From: Rhizobium sp. GN54
GTDB lineage: Bacteria; Pseudomonadota; Alphaproteobacteria; Rhizobiales; Rhizobiaceae
Length of the DNA: 64,000 bases
Direction of reading: 5' to 3'
Assembly: GCF_021026345.1 (NCBI RefSeq)
Contig: NZ_JAJNCZ010000003.1
Coordinates: forward strand, 434,001-498,000
The notes under the pieces were generated by a model. It was given only the letters and a program-made list of their open reading frames with translations, was not told the origin of the DNA and did no database searches. Below are positions 48,167-56,685 of the stretch, piece after piece. The position numbers were made by a program, and so were the translations under genes. Position 1 is the stretch's first letter; each line of letters opens with the position of its first letter.

Positions 48167-48919
48167 GTGAGCGGACGCGGTGTCGAGCGTGTCTTGGATA
48201 TGATCGAGTGGTTTGCGGCCTCACCGGAAGGCGCAAGCCTTTCGGAGATTGCAGCTGCGCTTGCCATGCCCAAGTCGAGCGCTCTCTTGATGCTGCAGTC
48301 GCTGACCGAACGCGGCTACATCCATCGCCTTGGCAGCGGCGAGTACCAGATGCTCAGGCTTCCCGGCGAGATCTCCCAGGATGGCCGCAACTACGGCGCT
48401 CTGATCGCTTTGGTATCGCCGCACCTTTCCCAGGCTGTTCAGGAGACTGGAGAAAGTGGCTTCGTCGCCGTGCTGGAAGGCCAGTCGATCCGCTATCTCA
48501 ACAAAGTGCTGCCGAAGCGCGAGATCCTCTACGATCGCGATATCGTTCCGACACGCCCGGCCCACAAGGTCGCGAGCGGGGTGGTTCTGCTGGCCGCCGG
48601 CAGCGATGCGGAAATCGAAGCCTATGCGGCATCGGCCGCTCTGTCCGAGGCGGAACATTCCAAGCTCCGTGAAGCCGTCGCGAGTGCCCGTGCGTCGGGG
48701 TTCTATGTCAATGCCATGGGCGTCGTAGAAGGTGCCGCAGGCGCAGCCGCTCCGATCGTCGGCGCAAACGGCAAGGCGGTTGCCGCGCTCAACATCTCCG
48801 GCCCCCAGGTCCGGTTCGTCACGAATTCCGACCGCATTTCCGAAGTGGTCCGGGAAACTGCCGTCGCGATCAGCGAGGAGCTGGCGCGCCGCGGTCGTCG
48901 TTTGTCCAAAGGGAGGTAA
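48167..48919 (+). CDS. IclR family transcriptional regulator, GTG start
   Basis: A 250-residue regulator. The winged helix-turn-helix occupies residues about 3-65 (RVLDMIEWFAASPEGASLSE, IAAALAMPKSSALLMLQSLT) and the IclR effector domain about 75-245 (FVAVLEGQSIRYLNKVLPKR, RPAHKVASGVVLLAAG, VVEGAAGAAAPIVGANGKAV). The GTG at 48167 follows GGGAGGG. It lies 3 bases upstream of the substrate-binding protein gene, so it is the first gene of the operon and should control it in response to a small carboxylate or aromatic effector, the usual IclR ligand type. Confidence 0.92.
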   Translation: MSGRGVERVLDMIEWFAASPEGASLSEIAAALAMPKSSALLMLQSLTERGYIHRLGSGEYQMLRLPGEISQDGRNYGALIALVSPHLSQAVQETGESGFVAVLEGQSIRYLNKVLPKREILYDRDIVPTRPAHKVASGVVLLAAGSDAEIEAYAASAALSEAEHSKLREAVASARASGFYVNAMGVVEGAAGAAAPIVGANGKAVAALNISGPQVRFVTNSDRISEVVRETAVAISEELARRGRRLSKGR

Positions 48920-48922
48920 GAA

Positions 48923-50020
48923 ATGAAACTCGTAACTCTATCGGCTGTTGCCGGGCTGTTTGCCGGCATTGCCGGTTTCGCTCAGGCTCAGGAAGTACCG
49001 GCCGGCTATCCAGCCGACTACTCCAAGATCATAGAAGGTTCGCGCTCTGAAAACGGCCTGATGATCTATTCGAACATGGCCGACAACAACTGGCAGCCGA
49101 TAATCGCGGGTTTCAACGCCAAATATCCCTGGGTGAAGGTCGAGACCGTGGACCTGGGCTCCGGCACCGTGCATTCCCGCTGGGAGGCCGAAAAGGGATC
49201 GAGCGCCCGCACCGCCGACATCTTGGTTTCCGGCGCCAACGACCGCTGGGCCTCCTACGGCAAGGACGGCCTGATGGAGGACTACAAGAGCCCGGAAACC
49301 GAAAAGCTCCCGGACTTCGCCCACCCCTATCCGGGCGTGAACGTGCTTTCGACCGACCCGCTGGTCATCACCTACAATGCGGCACTCCTGCCGGAGGATC
49401 AGCGCCCGACGGGTTTTGCGTCACTGGTAGAGGACGCGGTGGCCGAGCCGGATACGTTCACGGGCAAGATCACCACCTATGATGCCGCGCGCAACAGCTT
49501 CGGGCTGACCGCCTGGTGGGCCTATATGGACAAGAAGGGCGACGCGGGCTGGGATGGCCTTCGCAAGATCGGTCCGATGATCCGTGGCGAGACCTCGGGC
49601 GGCCCGATGAACGAGAAGATCGCCACTGGCGAGTATCTGATGGGTATTGCCGTCTCCGGCATCACCATCTTCCCGCGCCTGGAGCAGCCGGGCGGGGAAA
49701 TCCTCGGCTTCGCCTTCCCCGACGACGGCACGATCATGATGCTGCGCGGCATGGGCATCCCGAAGGGTGCCGCCAATCCGAATTCGGCCAAGCTTTTCGT
49801 CGACTACGCGTTGAGCCAGGACGGCCAGACGCAGGTTGGCAAGGGTGGTCTCGTTCCCTACCGCGAGGACGTGCCGGAAGACCAGGTGCGTTACACCTTC
49901 CAGAAGATCGACGAGATCGTCGGCAATGACAACATGATCATCGCTGGCTTCGACCAGCGCCTGATCACCGAGGCGGGTCCCTTCGTCGAGAAGTGGAACG
50001 CGGCGATCGCCGGCCGTTGA
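48923..50020 (+). CDS. ABC transporter substrate-binding protein (ferric/spermidine-type cluster, organic acid suspected)
   Basis: A 365-residue periplasmic protein with a signal peptide ending near Ala22 (AGFAQA). The bilobed SBP fold is readable in GLMIYSNMADNNWQPIIAGF, FNAKYPWVKVETVDLGSGT and SPETEKLPDFAHPYPGVNVL. The sequence class is that of iron(III)-type SBPs, but the paired tyrosine iron ligands are not obvious, and the operon encodes CoA and hydroxyacid enzymes, so an organic acid ligand is more likely. A hairpin at 50030-50062 separates it from the permease. Confidence 0.88.
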   Translation: MKLVTLSAVAGLFAGIAGFAQAQEVPAGYPADYSKIIEGSRSENGLMIYSNMADNNWQPIIAGFNAKYPWVKVETVDLGSGTVHSRWEAEKGSSARTADILVSGANDRWASYGKDGLMEDYKSPETEKLPDFAHPYPGVNVLSTDPLVITYNAALLPEDQRPTGFASLVEDAVAEPDTFTGKITTYDAARNSFGLTAWWAYMDKKGDAGWDGLRKIGPMIRGETSGGPMNEKIATGEYLMGIAVSGITIFPRLEQPGGEILGFAFPDDGTIMMLRGMGIPKGAANPNSAKLFVDYALSQDGQTQVGKGGLVPYREDVPEDQVRYTFQKIDEIVGNDNMIIAGFDQRLITEAGPFVEKWNAAIAGR

Positions 50021-50029
50021 GCCGAGCAC

Positions 50030-50062
50030 GAGGGCCGGACGACACCCCTCCGGCCGGCCCTC
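50030..50062 (+). repeat. Intercistronic hairpin between binding protein and permease genes
   Basis: 9-base perfect arms (50030-50038 and 50054-50062), 15-base loop, no U-tract. This is the usual place for a 3' stem-loop that stabilises the binding-protein message relative to the permease. Confidence 0.5.
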
Positions 50063-50087
50063 CCACCAAACCTGACAGGAAAATTCG

Positions 50088-51806
50088 ATGACGGATATCA
50101 GCCACGCCGGTACGACCGGACGGGGGATAGACCGATCGCGTGCGATCTACTGGGGCGTTGCGGCGCTGACGACGATCCTCGTATTCGGCCCGATCACCCC
50201 GATCATCTTCCAGGCCTTCCTCGACAAGCCGCTCTATGACGACACCGCGGTCCTCACGCTTGGCAATTTCGGCCGCCTGTTCAGCGAACCGGGCATGGGT
50301 GGCGTGTTCTTCAATACGCTCTACTTCGGCGCGCTGACGATGGTCGTGGCCCAGGTTTTCGGGGCCGTCATGGCGGTTCTCGTCGGGCGCACCAATCTGC
50401 CGGGCCGCAAGTGGCTGGGCGAAATCTTCATCTGGCCGCTGTTTGTCTCGAACCTCGTCATCGCTTTCGGCTGGTTTACCATGTACGGCCCGTCGGGCTT
50501 CATGACACTCGCCGCCAAAACCTATCTCGGTGGCGCACCGTGGAACCTCTACAGCGTCACCGGCATGGGCGTCGTCGCGGGCCTCAGCCAGGCGCCGCTG
50601 ACCTACCTCATGTGTCTTGCCGCCGTCACCAAGGCCGACCCGCTGCTCGAAGATGCGGCGCGGTCCACCGGTGCCGGTCCGTTCCGGGCGCTGTTCTCTG
50701 TCACCATTCCGATGATCCGTCCTGCGATCATCTATTCGGCGGTACTGAACTTCGTCGTCGGCATCGAGATGCTGGCCATTCCGTTGCTCTTCGGCGGCCC
50801 GTCCGGCATCCAGACGGTCACGACCTTCCTCTACAACGCCGGCATCAATGCCGCCGTGCGGCCGGAATACGGTATTGTCGGAGCCGCCGCCGTCATTCTC
50901 CTGATCGTCGTCGCCGTCCTCGTCTGGCTTCAGGGTTTCCTGATGAAAGGGGCAGGGCGTTTCGTGACCGTGCGCGGCAAGGCGAGCCGTCCATCGACGC
51001 TCGATCTCGGCGCCTGGCGCTGGCCGGCATTCCTGTTCGTCTTCACCTTTGCCTTCCTGACGATCATCTCGATCTTCGGTGGCATCTTCATGCGCTCGGC
51101 GGTGAGCTTCCTGACCCCGCTCATTCCCTTCTGGAAGGTGCTGACGACTGCCAATTTCGAGCATGTGCTGGGCTCGGCCAACTACGTCCGCTCGATCGTC
51201 AATTCCGTCCTGGTGGCAACGATCGGAGCCGCCATCGGCACGTTCTTCATCCTGGTGATCGCGCTCGTCGCCCGCCGCTCGGACTTCCGCCACAGCCGCG
51301 CGCTCGAATATATCGCGCTCTTCCCGCGCTCGCTGCCGGGCATCATCGCCGGTCTCGGTTTCTTCTACGCGGTCATCTGGCTGCCTGGGGCGGATGTCAT
51401 CCGCGGCACGATCGTCGTGCTGATCCTTGCCTTCATGATCCGCTACATCCCGGTTGGATTCGGTGCCATCGCGCCAGCGCTCGCCCAGGTCGGCGAGGAG
51501 CTCGATCGCGGTGCGCGCATCTCCGGTGCCGACTGGTGGACGACGGTGACACGTATCATCGTCCCGATCCTGAAGCCCGCGCTCTTCAGTTGCTATGCGT
51601 TGCTATTCATCCACTTCTTCAAGGAGTACGTGACGGCGGCTTTCCTCTACCAGCCCGGATCCGAAATCATCGGCACCACCATGCTGCAGCTTGTCGCCCA
51701 GGGCGACAACGGCCCGGTCTCCGCCCTCGCAACCATCCAAGTCGTCATTACCGCTGCTTTCGTCATCCTCGCTCGCCGCGTCATGGGAGCCAAAATCTAT
51801 GGCTGA
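50088..51806 (+). CDS. ABC transporter permease, fused two-domain type
   Basis: A 572-residue inner-membrane protein formed of two fused permease domains, each with about six transmembrane segments. Each half has an EAA loop that contacts the ATPase: EDAARSTGAGPFRALFSVTI at about residue 187 and DRGARISGADWWTTVTRIIV at about 475. The fused layout is that of FbpB/ThiP-type importers. It ends by overlapping the ATPase gene by 8 bases. Confidence 0.93.
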   Translation: MTDISHAGTTGRGIDRSRAIYWGVAALTTILVFGPITPIIFQAFLDKPLYDDTAVLTLGNFGRLFSEPGMGGVFFNTLYFGALTMVVAQVFGAVMAVLVGRTNLPGRKWLGEIFIWPLFVSNLVIAFGWFTMYGPSGFMTLAAKTYLGGAPWNLYSVTGMGVVAGLSQAPLTYLMCLAAVTKADPLLEDAARSTGAGPFRALFSVTIPMIRPAIIYSAVLNFVVGIEMLAIPLLFGGPSGIQTVTTFLYNAGINAAVRPEYGIVGAAAVILLIVVAVLVWLQGFLMKGAGRFVTVRGKASRPSTLDLGAWRWPAFLFVFTFAFLTIISIFGGIFMRSAVSFLTPLIPFWKVLTTANFEHVLGSANYVRSIVNSVLVATIGAAIGTFFILVIALVARRSDFRHSRALEYIALFPRSLPGIIAGLGFFYAVIWLPGADVIRGTIVVLILAFMIRYIPVGFGAIAPALAQVGEELDRGARISGADWWTTVTRIIVPILKPALFSCYALLFIHFFKEYVTAAFLYQPGSEIIGTTMLQLVAQGDNGPVSALATIQVVITAAFVILARRVMGAKIYG

Positions 51807-52875
51807 TCTCGTCCTTCAGAACCTCACGATCAAGTACGGTGCCGTCACCGCCGTCGACAATCTCAACATCCATGTCGCGTCGGGCGAATTCCTGACGCTG
51901 CTCGGTCCGTCCGGCTGCGGCAAGTCCACCTCTCTCTTTGCGGTCGCCGGCCTGAACCACGCCACATCAGGCACGATCCGCATCGGCGACCGGGTGCTGT
52001 TCGACGGCAATCCGAACAACACGGTGCCGCCGGAGAAGCGCAATATTGGCCTCGTCTTCCAGTCCTATGCGCTGTGGCCGCACAAGACGGTGGCGGAGAA
52101 CCTGGCTTTCCCGTTGACGCTTCGAAAGATCGGCCGGGCTGAGCGAGACGAGCGCATCAAGGAAGCGCTTGGCCTCGTCGAGATGCTTCCCTATGCGGAT
52201 CGCTATCCGTTCGAACTTTCTGGTGGCCAGCAGCAGCGCGTGGCACTCGCCCGCGCGCTTGTCTATCGCCCACCGCTCCTGCTCCTCGACGAGCCGCTGT
52301 CGAACCTCGATGCGAAACTGCGCGAACGCGCCCGTGTCTGGCTGCGCGAGCTGCAGGAACGGCTCAATGTCACCACCATCTATGTCACGCACGACCAGGC
52401 CGAGGCACTTGCTGTCTCCGACCGGATCGCAGTGATGAGCATGGGCCGGATGCGTCAGCTCGGAACCCCGCGCGAGATCTACGAACAGCCGGCCGACAGT
52501 TTCGTCGCCGACTTTATCGGCTCGTCCAACTTCTTCGACGGCACGGTGATCGAGAGCGGTACGGACAAGGCACGTATCCGCCTTGCCGACGGCAGCGAGA
52601 TCGTTACTCCGCCAGGTCCGGCCGGAAAGAATGGTAGCGTCGTCGTCGCCATTCGCCCGGAGAAGATCGAACTCGCCGGCGAGGCAGGTCCGAACACGTT
52701 GCGGGTCCAGATCGAACAGCGCACCTATCTCGGCTCGGTCTGGCAGTATGCGGTGCGCTCTGGCGCAGTCGATTTCCGTATCCAGACGCCGGCAGAGCTG
52801 AAGGAGGACAGCATCCTCGTGCATGTTCCCCAGCAGCACTGCGCAGTCTTCCCCGACAAGCCCGGCGCGAATTGA
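51799..52875 (+). CDS. ABC transporter ATP-binding protein
   Basis: A 358-residue ATPase. Walker A is GPSGCGKST (residues 36-44), the signature is LSGGQQQRVALARAL, Walker B is LLLLDEPLSNLDA and the H-loop is YVTHDQAEAL. A C-terminal TOBE/OB-like domain spans about 280-350 (VVVAIRPEKIELAGEAG). It belongs to the CUT1/Fbp-type importer ATPases. The ATG at 51799 overlaps the permease stop and the stop is 7 bases before the CoA-transferase gene. Confidence 0.95.
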   Translation: MADLVLQNLTIKYGAVTAVDNLNIHVASGEFLTLLGPSGCGKSTSLFAVAGLNHATSGTIRIGDRVLFDGNPNNTVPPEKRNIGLVFQSYALWPHKTVAENLAFPLTLRKIGRAERDERIKEALGLVEMLPYADRYPFELSGGQQQRVALARALVYRPPLLLLDEPLSNLDAKLRERARVWLRELQERLNVTTIYVTHDQAEALAVSDRIAVMSMGRMRQLGTPREIYEQPADSFVADFIGSSNFFDGTVIESGTDKARIRLADGSEIVTPPGPAGKNGSVVVAIRPEKIELAGEAGPNTLRVQIEQRTYLGSVWQYAVRSGAVDFRIQTPAELKEDSILVHVPQQHCAVFPDKPGAN

Positions 52876-52882
52876 GAGACCC

Positions 52883-54088
52883 ATGGCAGAGCAGAAGAGA
52901 ACCGTTCGCTTCCAACCGGAACAGAAAGGCCCGCTGCATGGCATCCGCGTCGTTGACCTGAGCCGCGTGGTGGCCGGCAACATGCTGTCCCTGCAGCTCG
53001 GTGACTTCGGGGCCGATGTCATCAAGGTCGAGCCCCCACAGGGCGACGCCCTCAGGGAATGGCGTGACAACGGCCATTCCCTGCACTGGAAGACCTATGG
53101 CCGAAACAAGCGCTCGATCGCGCTGAACCTGCGCCGGCCGAAGGCGTTGGCGGCCCTGAAGAAACTACTCGAAAAGGCGGATGTCTTCATCGAGAATTTC
53201 CGCCCGGGCACACTCGAGGAAATGGGCCTTTCGCCGGACAGCCTGTTGGAGCTCAACCCGCGGCTTGTCATCGTGCGGATTTCCGGTTTCGGCCAGACCG
53301 GGCCTTATGCCAGGCTGCCGGGCTTCGGCACGCTGGTCGAGGCGATGAGCGGCTTTGCCTCGCGCACCGGTTTCCCGGATCGCGAACCTGTGCTGCCGCC
53401 ACTGGCGCTGGCCGACATGATCTCGGGTCTGACCGGCGCCAATGCGGTGATGATGGCACTGTTTGCCCGTGAACGCGGCGATGCCAAGGGCCAGGTGATA
53501 GACCTGTCGCTGCTGGAGCCGATCTTTGCATCCCTCGGGCCGGAAGCATCGATCTATCATGTCACCGGCAAGGTCAAGCAGAGGTCCGGCTCCGGTTCCA
53601 ACACGGTTTCGCCGCGCAATGTCTATCTCTGCAGCGACGGAAAATATGTCGCGCTCTCCGGGTCGACCCAGGTGATCGCGATGCGGATCTTCGACATTGT
53701 CGGTCGGCCGGACATGAAGGACGATCCACGGTTTTCGACCAATGTCGAACGCGTCAAGCATCGCGAACTGGTTGATGCGGCGCTTGGGGCGTGGTTTGTC
53801 ACCCGCACCCGCGACGAAGCCCTTTCAGCCATGCGTGCTGCCGGTGCGACCGTCGGCCCTGTCTATGACATCGCCGATATCAGCACCGACCGGCATTTTG
53901 CCGAGCGGGAAATCGTCGTCGAAGTCGAGGACGCCGATCTCGGCAGCATTCCCCAGCACAACATCTTTCCGCGCTTTTCTGCAACGCCCGGCGTCTTCCG
54001 CCATCCGGCGCCTGATGTCGGCGCGCAGACCGTGGCAATCCTGGCGGAAGTCGGCTTGACGCCCGATGACCTGGAGGGCGACGAATGA
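52883..54088 (+). CDS. CaiB/BaiF family (class III) CoA-transferase
   Basis: A 401-residue enzyme expected to move CoA from a donor thioester to the imported acid. Family blocks are LHGIRVVDLSRVVAGNMLSL, LGDFGADVIKVEPPQGDALR, VFIENFRPGTLEEMGLSPDS and IVRISGFGQTGPYARLPGF. Asp178 in LPPLALADMISGLTG is in the position expected for the catalytic aspartate. It overlaps the next gene by ATGA. Adjacent CitE-like lyase suggests that the CoA thioester formed is a hydroxyacyl-CoA ready for cleavage, as in citramalate, itaconate or malate routes. Confidence 0.92.
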   Translation: MAEQKRTVRFQPEQKGPLHGIRVVDLSRVVAGNMLSLQLGDFGADVIKVEPPQGDALREWRDNGHSLHWKTYGRNKRSIALNLRRPKALAALKKLLEKADVFIENFRPGTLEEMGLSPDSLLELNPRLVIVRISGFGQTGPYARLPGFGTLVEAMSGFASRTGFPDREPVLPPLALADMISGLTGANAVMMALFARERGDAKGQVIDLSLLEPIFASLGPEASIYHVTGKVKQRSGSGSNTVSPRNVYLCSDGKYVALSGSTQVIAMRIFDIVGRPDMKDDPRFSTNVERVKHRELVDAALGAWFVTRTRDEALSAMRAAGATVGPVYDIADISTDRHFAEREIVVEVEDADLGSIPQHNIFPRFSATPGVFRHPAPDVGAQTVAILAEVGLTPDDLEGDE

Positions 54089-54933
54089 TCTCGTCACTTC
54101 TCTATGTACCGGGCAATGCGCCTCGCTTCCTGGAAAAGGCGGGACAGCGCGGAGCCGATGTCGTCATCGTCGATCTGGAAGACGCCGTACCGGAAACCGC
54201 CAAGACCGAGGCTCGCGAGGGACTTGCGAAATGGGTGCCGGCAATCCGGCAGAGCGGCTGCCAGGTTTTCGTGCGCGTCAACCAGTCGGAACGTCTTGTC
54301 GACGATGCCGTAGCGGCGACCATCGCCGGCGCGGACGGGCTCTACATCCCGAAAGTCGATAGCGCGGATATTCTCGCCCGCCTGGCCGAAAGCCTGCTGC
54401 CTCATGAAAGAGATCGGGCACCCATCGGCTTCGTGCCGCTGATTGAGGACATGAAGGGCCTGTTCGAGGTTCGCGCCATCGCCCATGGTCCGCGTGTATT
54501 TGCGCTGACATCCGGCGGCGAGGATCTGGCGACGGCGATGGGGGCGAAGCCCACGCCGGAGGTGCTGCGTTATCCCAAGCTGATGATCCACTATGCCGCC
54601 AAGGAAGCCGGCGTGTTGTCTTTCGGCATGCTGAGAACCACGGTCGATTTCGCCGACAAGGAAGCGCTTCGGGCGGCCGCTCTGGAAGCGCGTGATTTCG
54701 GTTTCGACGGAGCAACCTGCATCCATCCGTCCGTCGTGCCGATTCTCAATGAATGTTTCGCTCCGACCCCGGAGGAGCTTTCCTGGGCGCGGAAGGTTGT
54801 TGCGGCTGGCGAGCAGGAAGCCGCTGCCGGACGAGGGGCCTTCATGCTGGACGGCAGGTTCGTCGATGCGCCGATCGTGACGCGCGCCCAAAACCTACTA
54901 GCGCGATTTGAGAAGGGAGGGGTCACTTCATGA
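54085..54933 (+). CDS. HpcH/HpaI aldolase / CitE-like acyl-CoA lyase
   Basis: A 282-residue (beta/alpha)8 lyase. It opens SSLLYVPGNAPRFLEKAGQR and has DVVIVDLEDAVPETAKTEAR, with the magnesium-binding acidic residue region LTSGGEDLATAMGAKPTPE. The C-terminal block DGATCIHPSVVPILNECFAP is typical of CitE-like malyl-CoA, citramalyl-CoA and citryl-CoA lyases. Cleavage of a 3-hydroxyacyl-CoA to acetyl-CoA (or a homologue) plus a 2-oxoacid is the expected reaction. Start and stop overlap both neighbours by 4 bases, indicating tight coupling with the CoA-transferase and dehydrogenase. Confidence 0.92.
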   Translation: MISSLLYVPGNAPRFLEKAGQRGADVVIVDLEDAVPETAKTEAREGLAKWVPAIRQSGCQVFVRVNQSERLVDDAVAATIAGADGLYIPKVDSADILARLAESLLPHERDRAPIGFVPLIEDMKGLFEVRAIAHGPRVFALTSGGEDLATAMGAKPTPEVLRYPKLMIHYAAKEAGVLSFGMLRTTVDFADKEALRAAALEARDFGFDGATCIHPSVVPILNECFAPTPEELSWARKVVAAGEQEAAAGRGAFMLDGRFVDAPIVTRAQNLLARFEKGGVTS

Positions 54934-55946
54934 CCCATGACGTCATCCAGGGGACCAGGCACGGCACGCGTGGTCGCCGCATCCTCGTGAGCCACAACAA
55001 GATTGCCGAAAAGGCGATCCGGTTGTTGAACGAGCATGACATCGACGTGTTCTTCTCGCCGCCCTACGATCCGTCCGAGGTCGTGGCGAAACGCGCAGCC
55101 GACCTGAAGATCGACGGACTGATGGTCCGCCAGGGCCGCATCAACCAGGAGGTCATCGCGGCTTCGCCCAACCTCAAGGTCATCGCCAAGCATGGCGTCG
55201 GCGTCGACAATGTCGATATCGCGGCCGCCGCCAGGCTCGGCATTCCGGTACTGCGGGCGATGGGCTCGAACTCCCGCGCGGTCGCCGAACACACGATTGC
55301 CCTGGCGCTCAGCCTGATAAAGGACGTGCTGCCGCTCGACCGGGCGGTGAAAAGCGGCGAATGGCCGAAGCCGACCTTCACCGGCAAGGACTTCCTGGGG
55401 GCCACGATCGGCCTCGTCGGCTATGGCGGGATCGGCCGGGAGACGGCCCGCATGGCGGAAGCGCTGGGCATGGAGGTCGTCGTCCACGATCCTTTCGCGT
55501 CCGGTGCAGCAGAAGCCGACGGTTTTGCCTCGGCAGATGACATCGACGCCATGCTGCCCGCGCTCGACGTGCTGAGTATCCATTGCCCGCTGACGTCGGC
55601 AACCCGCGATCTGATCGATGCCCGCCGCCTTGGTCTGATGAAGAAGTCCGCGGTGCTGGTGAACACGGCACGCGGCGGCATCATCAACGAGACGGCGCTT
55701 GCCGAAGCGTTGGCCGCAGGCACGGTGGCAGGAGCCGCACTCGACAGCTTTTCCACCGAGCCGCCGCCGACCGACAGTCCGCTCTGGGCGCTCGGCACGC
55801 TGATCGCAACACCACATATCGGTGGTGTGACCTACGGTTCCGCTGATGCGATGGCAGTCATCGCCGCTCAGCACATCATCAGCGTTCTCGACGGCAATGC
55901 GCCGGATGAACGCTCGATTGCCCGTCCAACCGAACTTTCTGCCTGA
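54930..55946 (+). CDS. D-2-hydroxyacid dehydrogenase (phosphoglycerate dehydrogenase-like)
   Basis: A 338-residue NAD-dependent enzyme. The cofactor motif is IGLVGYGGIGRETARMAEAL. Catalytic-loop segments are LKVIAKHGVGVDNVDIAAAA, AVLVNTARGGIINETALAEA and ATPHIGGVTYGS, which carries the catalytic histidine. There is no C-terminal ACT domain, so it is a catabolic 2-hydroxyacid dehydrogenase rather than regulated SerA. It probably oxidises a 2-hydroxyacid substrate or reduces the 2-oxoacid released by the lyase. It lies 7 bases before the RraA-type gene. Confidence 0.92.
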   Translation: MTHDVIQGTRHGTRGRRILVSHNKIAEKAIRLLNEHDIDVFFSPPYDPSEVVAKRAADLKIDGLMVRQGRINQEVIAASPNLKVIAKHGVGVDNVDIAAAARLGIPVLRAMGSNSRAVAEHTIALALSLIKDVLPLDRAVKSGEWPKPTFTGKDFLGATIGLVGYGGIGRETARMAEALGMEVVVHDPFASGAAEADGFASADDIDAMLPALDVLSIHCPLTSATRDLIDARRLGLMKKSAVLVNTARGGIINETALAEALAAGTVAGAALDSFSTEPPPTDSPLWALGTLIATPHIGGVTYGSADAMAVIAAQHIISVLDGNAPDERSIARPTELSA

Positions 55947-55953
55947 GGTTTCC

Positions 55954-56631
55954 ATGACTTACGGATTTCGTGTCAGACTGAACTGGGATCGTATCGAATC
56001 GGCGCAGGTGGAGGCTTTCCGCAGCCTCCCGGTCGCGAATGTCAGCGATTCCATGTCGCGCATTTGCGCGCTTGGCGCCGGCCTCAGGCCGATGCACAGG
56101 TCAGGCAATCTCGCCGGCCCGGCGCTGACGGTCCGAAGCCGCCCCGGCGACAACTTGATGCTGCACAAGGCCATCGACATGGCACAACCCGGCGACGTGA
56201 TCGTCATCGACGCTGCCGGCGAAACGACGAATTCACTGATGGGCGAGCTGATGCTCGCGCATGCGATCCGTCGTGGCGTTGCCGGTTTCGTCATGAATGG
56301 TGCCATCCGCGACGCGGAAGCCTTCCTGGAGCGCAATGTCCCGGTCTTTGCCTGCGGCGTGACCCATCGCGGCCCCTATCGCACCGGACCTGGCGAGATC
56401 GGACTGCCAATCGCGATCAACGGCACGGTGATCGAACCAGGCGACCTGATCCTCGGCGACCTCGACGGCGTCGTCTGCGTGCCGAGGGCGGATGCTGCGG
56501 GCATCTTCAAGGCAGCAGCCAAGAAACACGAGGCCGAAACGAAGCAGATGGCCGAGACGGAAGCCGGTACGGTCAACCGCGAATGGGTCGACAAGGCACT
56601 CCGTGACGCAGGCTGCGAATTCATAGCATAA
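55954..56631 (+). CDS. RraA/MenG-fold family protein, probable oxoacid aldolase or decarboxylase
   Basis: A 225-residue metal-dependent protein. The motif GFVMNGAIRDAEAFLERNVP carries the Arg-Asp pair that positions pyruvate and divalent metal in 4-hydroxy-4-methyl-2-oxoglutarate (HMG/CHA) aldolases, and PGDVIVIDAAGETTNSLMGE forms the conserved glycine-rich loop. In a catabolic operon it is more likely an aldolase or oxaloacetate decarboxylase than the RNase E inhibitor RraA. It is the last gene of the operon and converges with the aminotransferase gene 54 bases away. Confidence 0.9.
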   Translation: MTYGFRVRLNWDRIESAQVEAFRSLPVANVSDSMSRICALGAGLRPMHRSGNLAGPALTVRSRPGDNLMLHKAIDMAQPGDVIVIDAAGETTNSLMGELMLAHAIRRGVAGFVMNGAIRDAEAFLERNVPVFACGVTHRGPYRTGPGEIGLPIAINGTVIEPGDLILGDLDGVVCVPRADAAGIFKAAAKKHEAETKQMAETEAGTVNREWVDKALRDAGCEFIA

Positions 56632-56685
56632 AGAGCGTGTGGGTGCTTCGGCGGACTATTGGTGGCCGCCGGACCAAAGCGAGCG

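Noticed and set aside
48923-52875. Iron(III) uptake system
   Set aside because: The transporter class is iron-type, but the operon partners are CoA and hydroxyacid enzymes under IclR control, and iron-binding tyrosines are not obvious.
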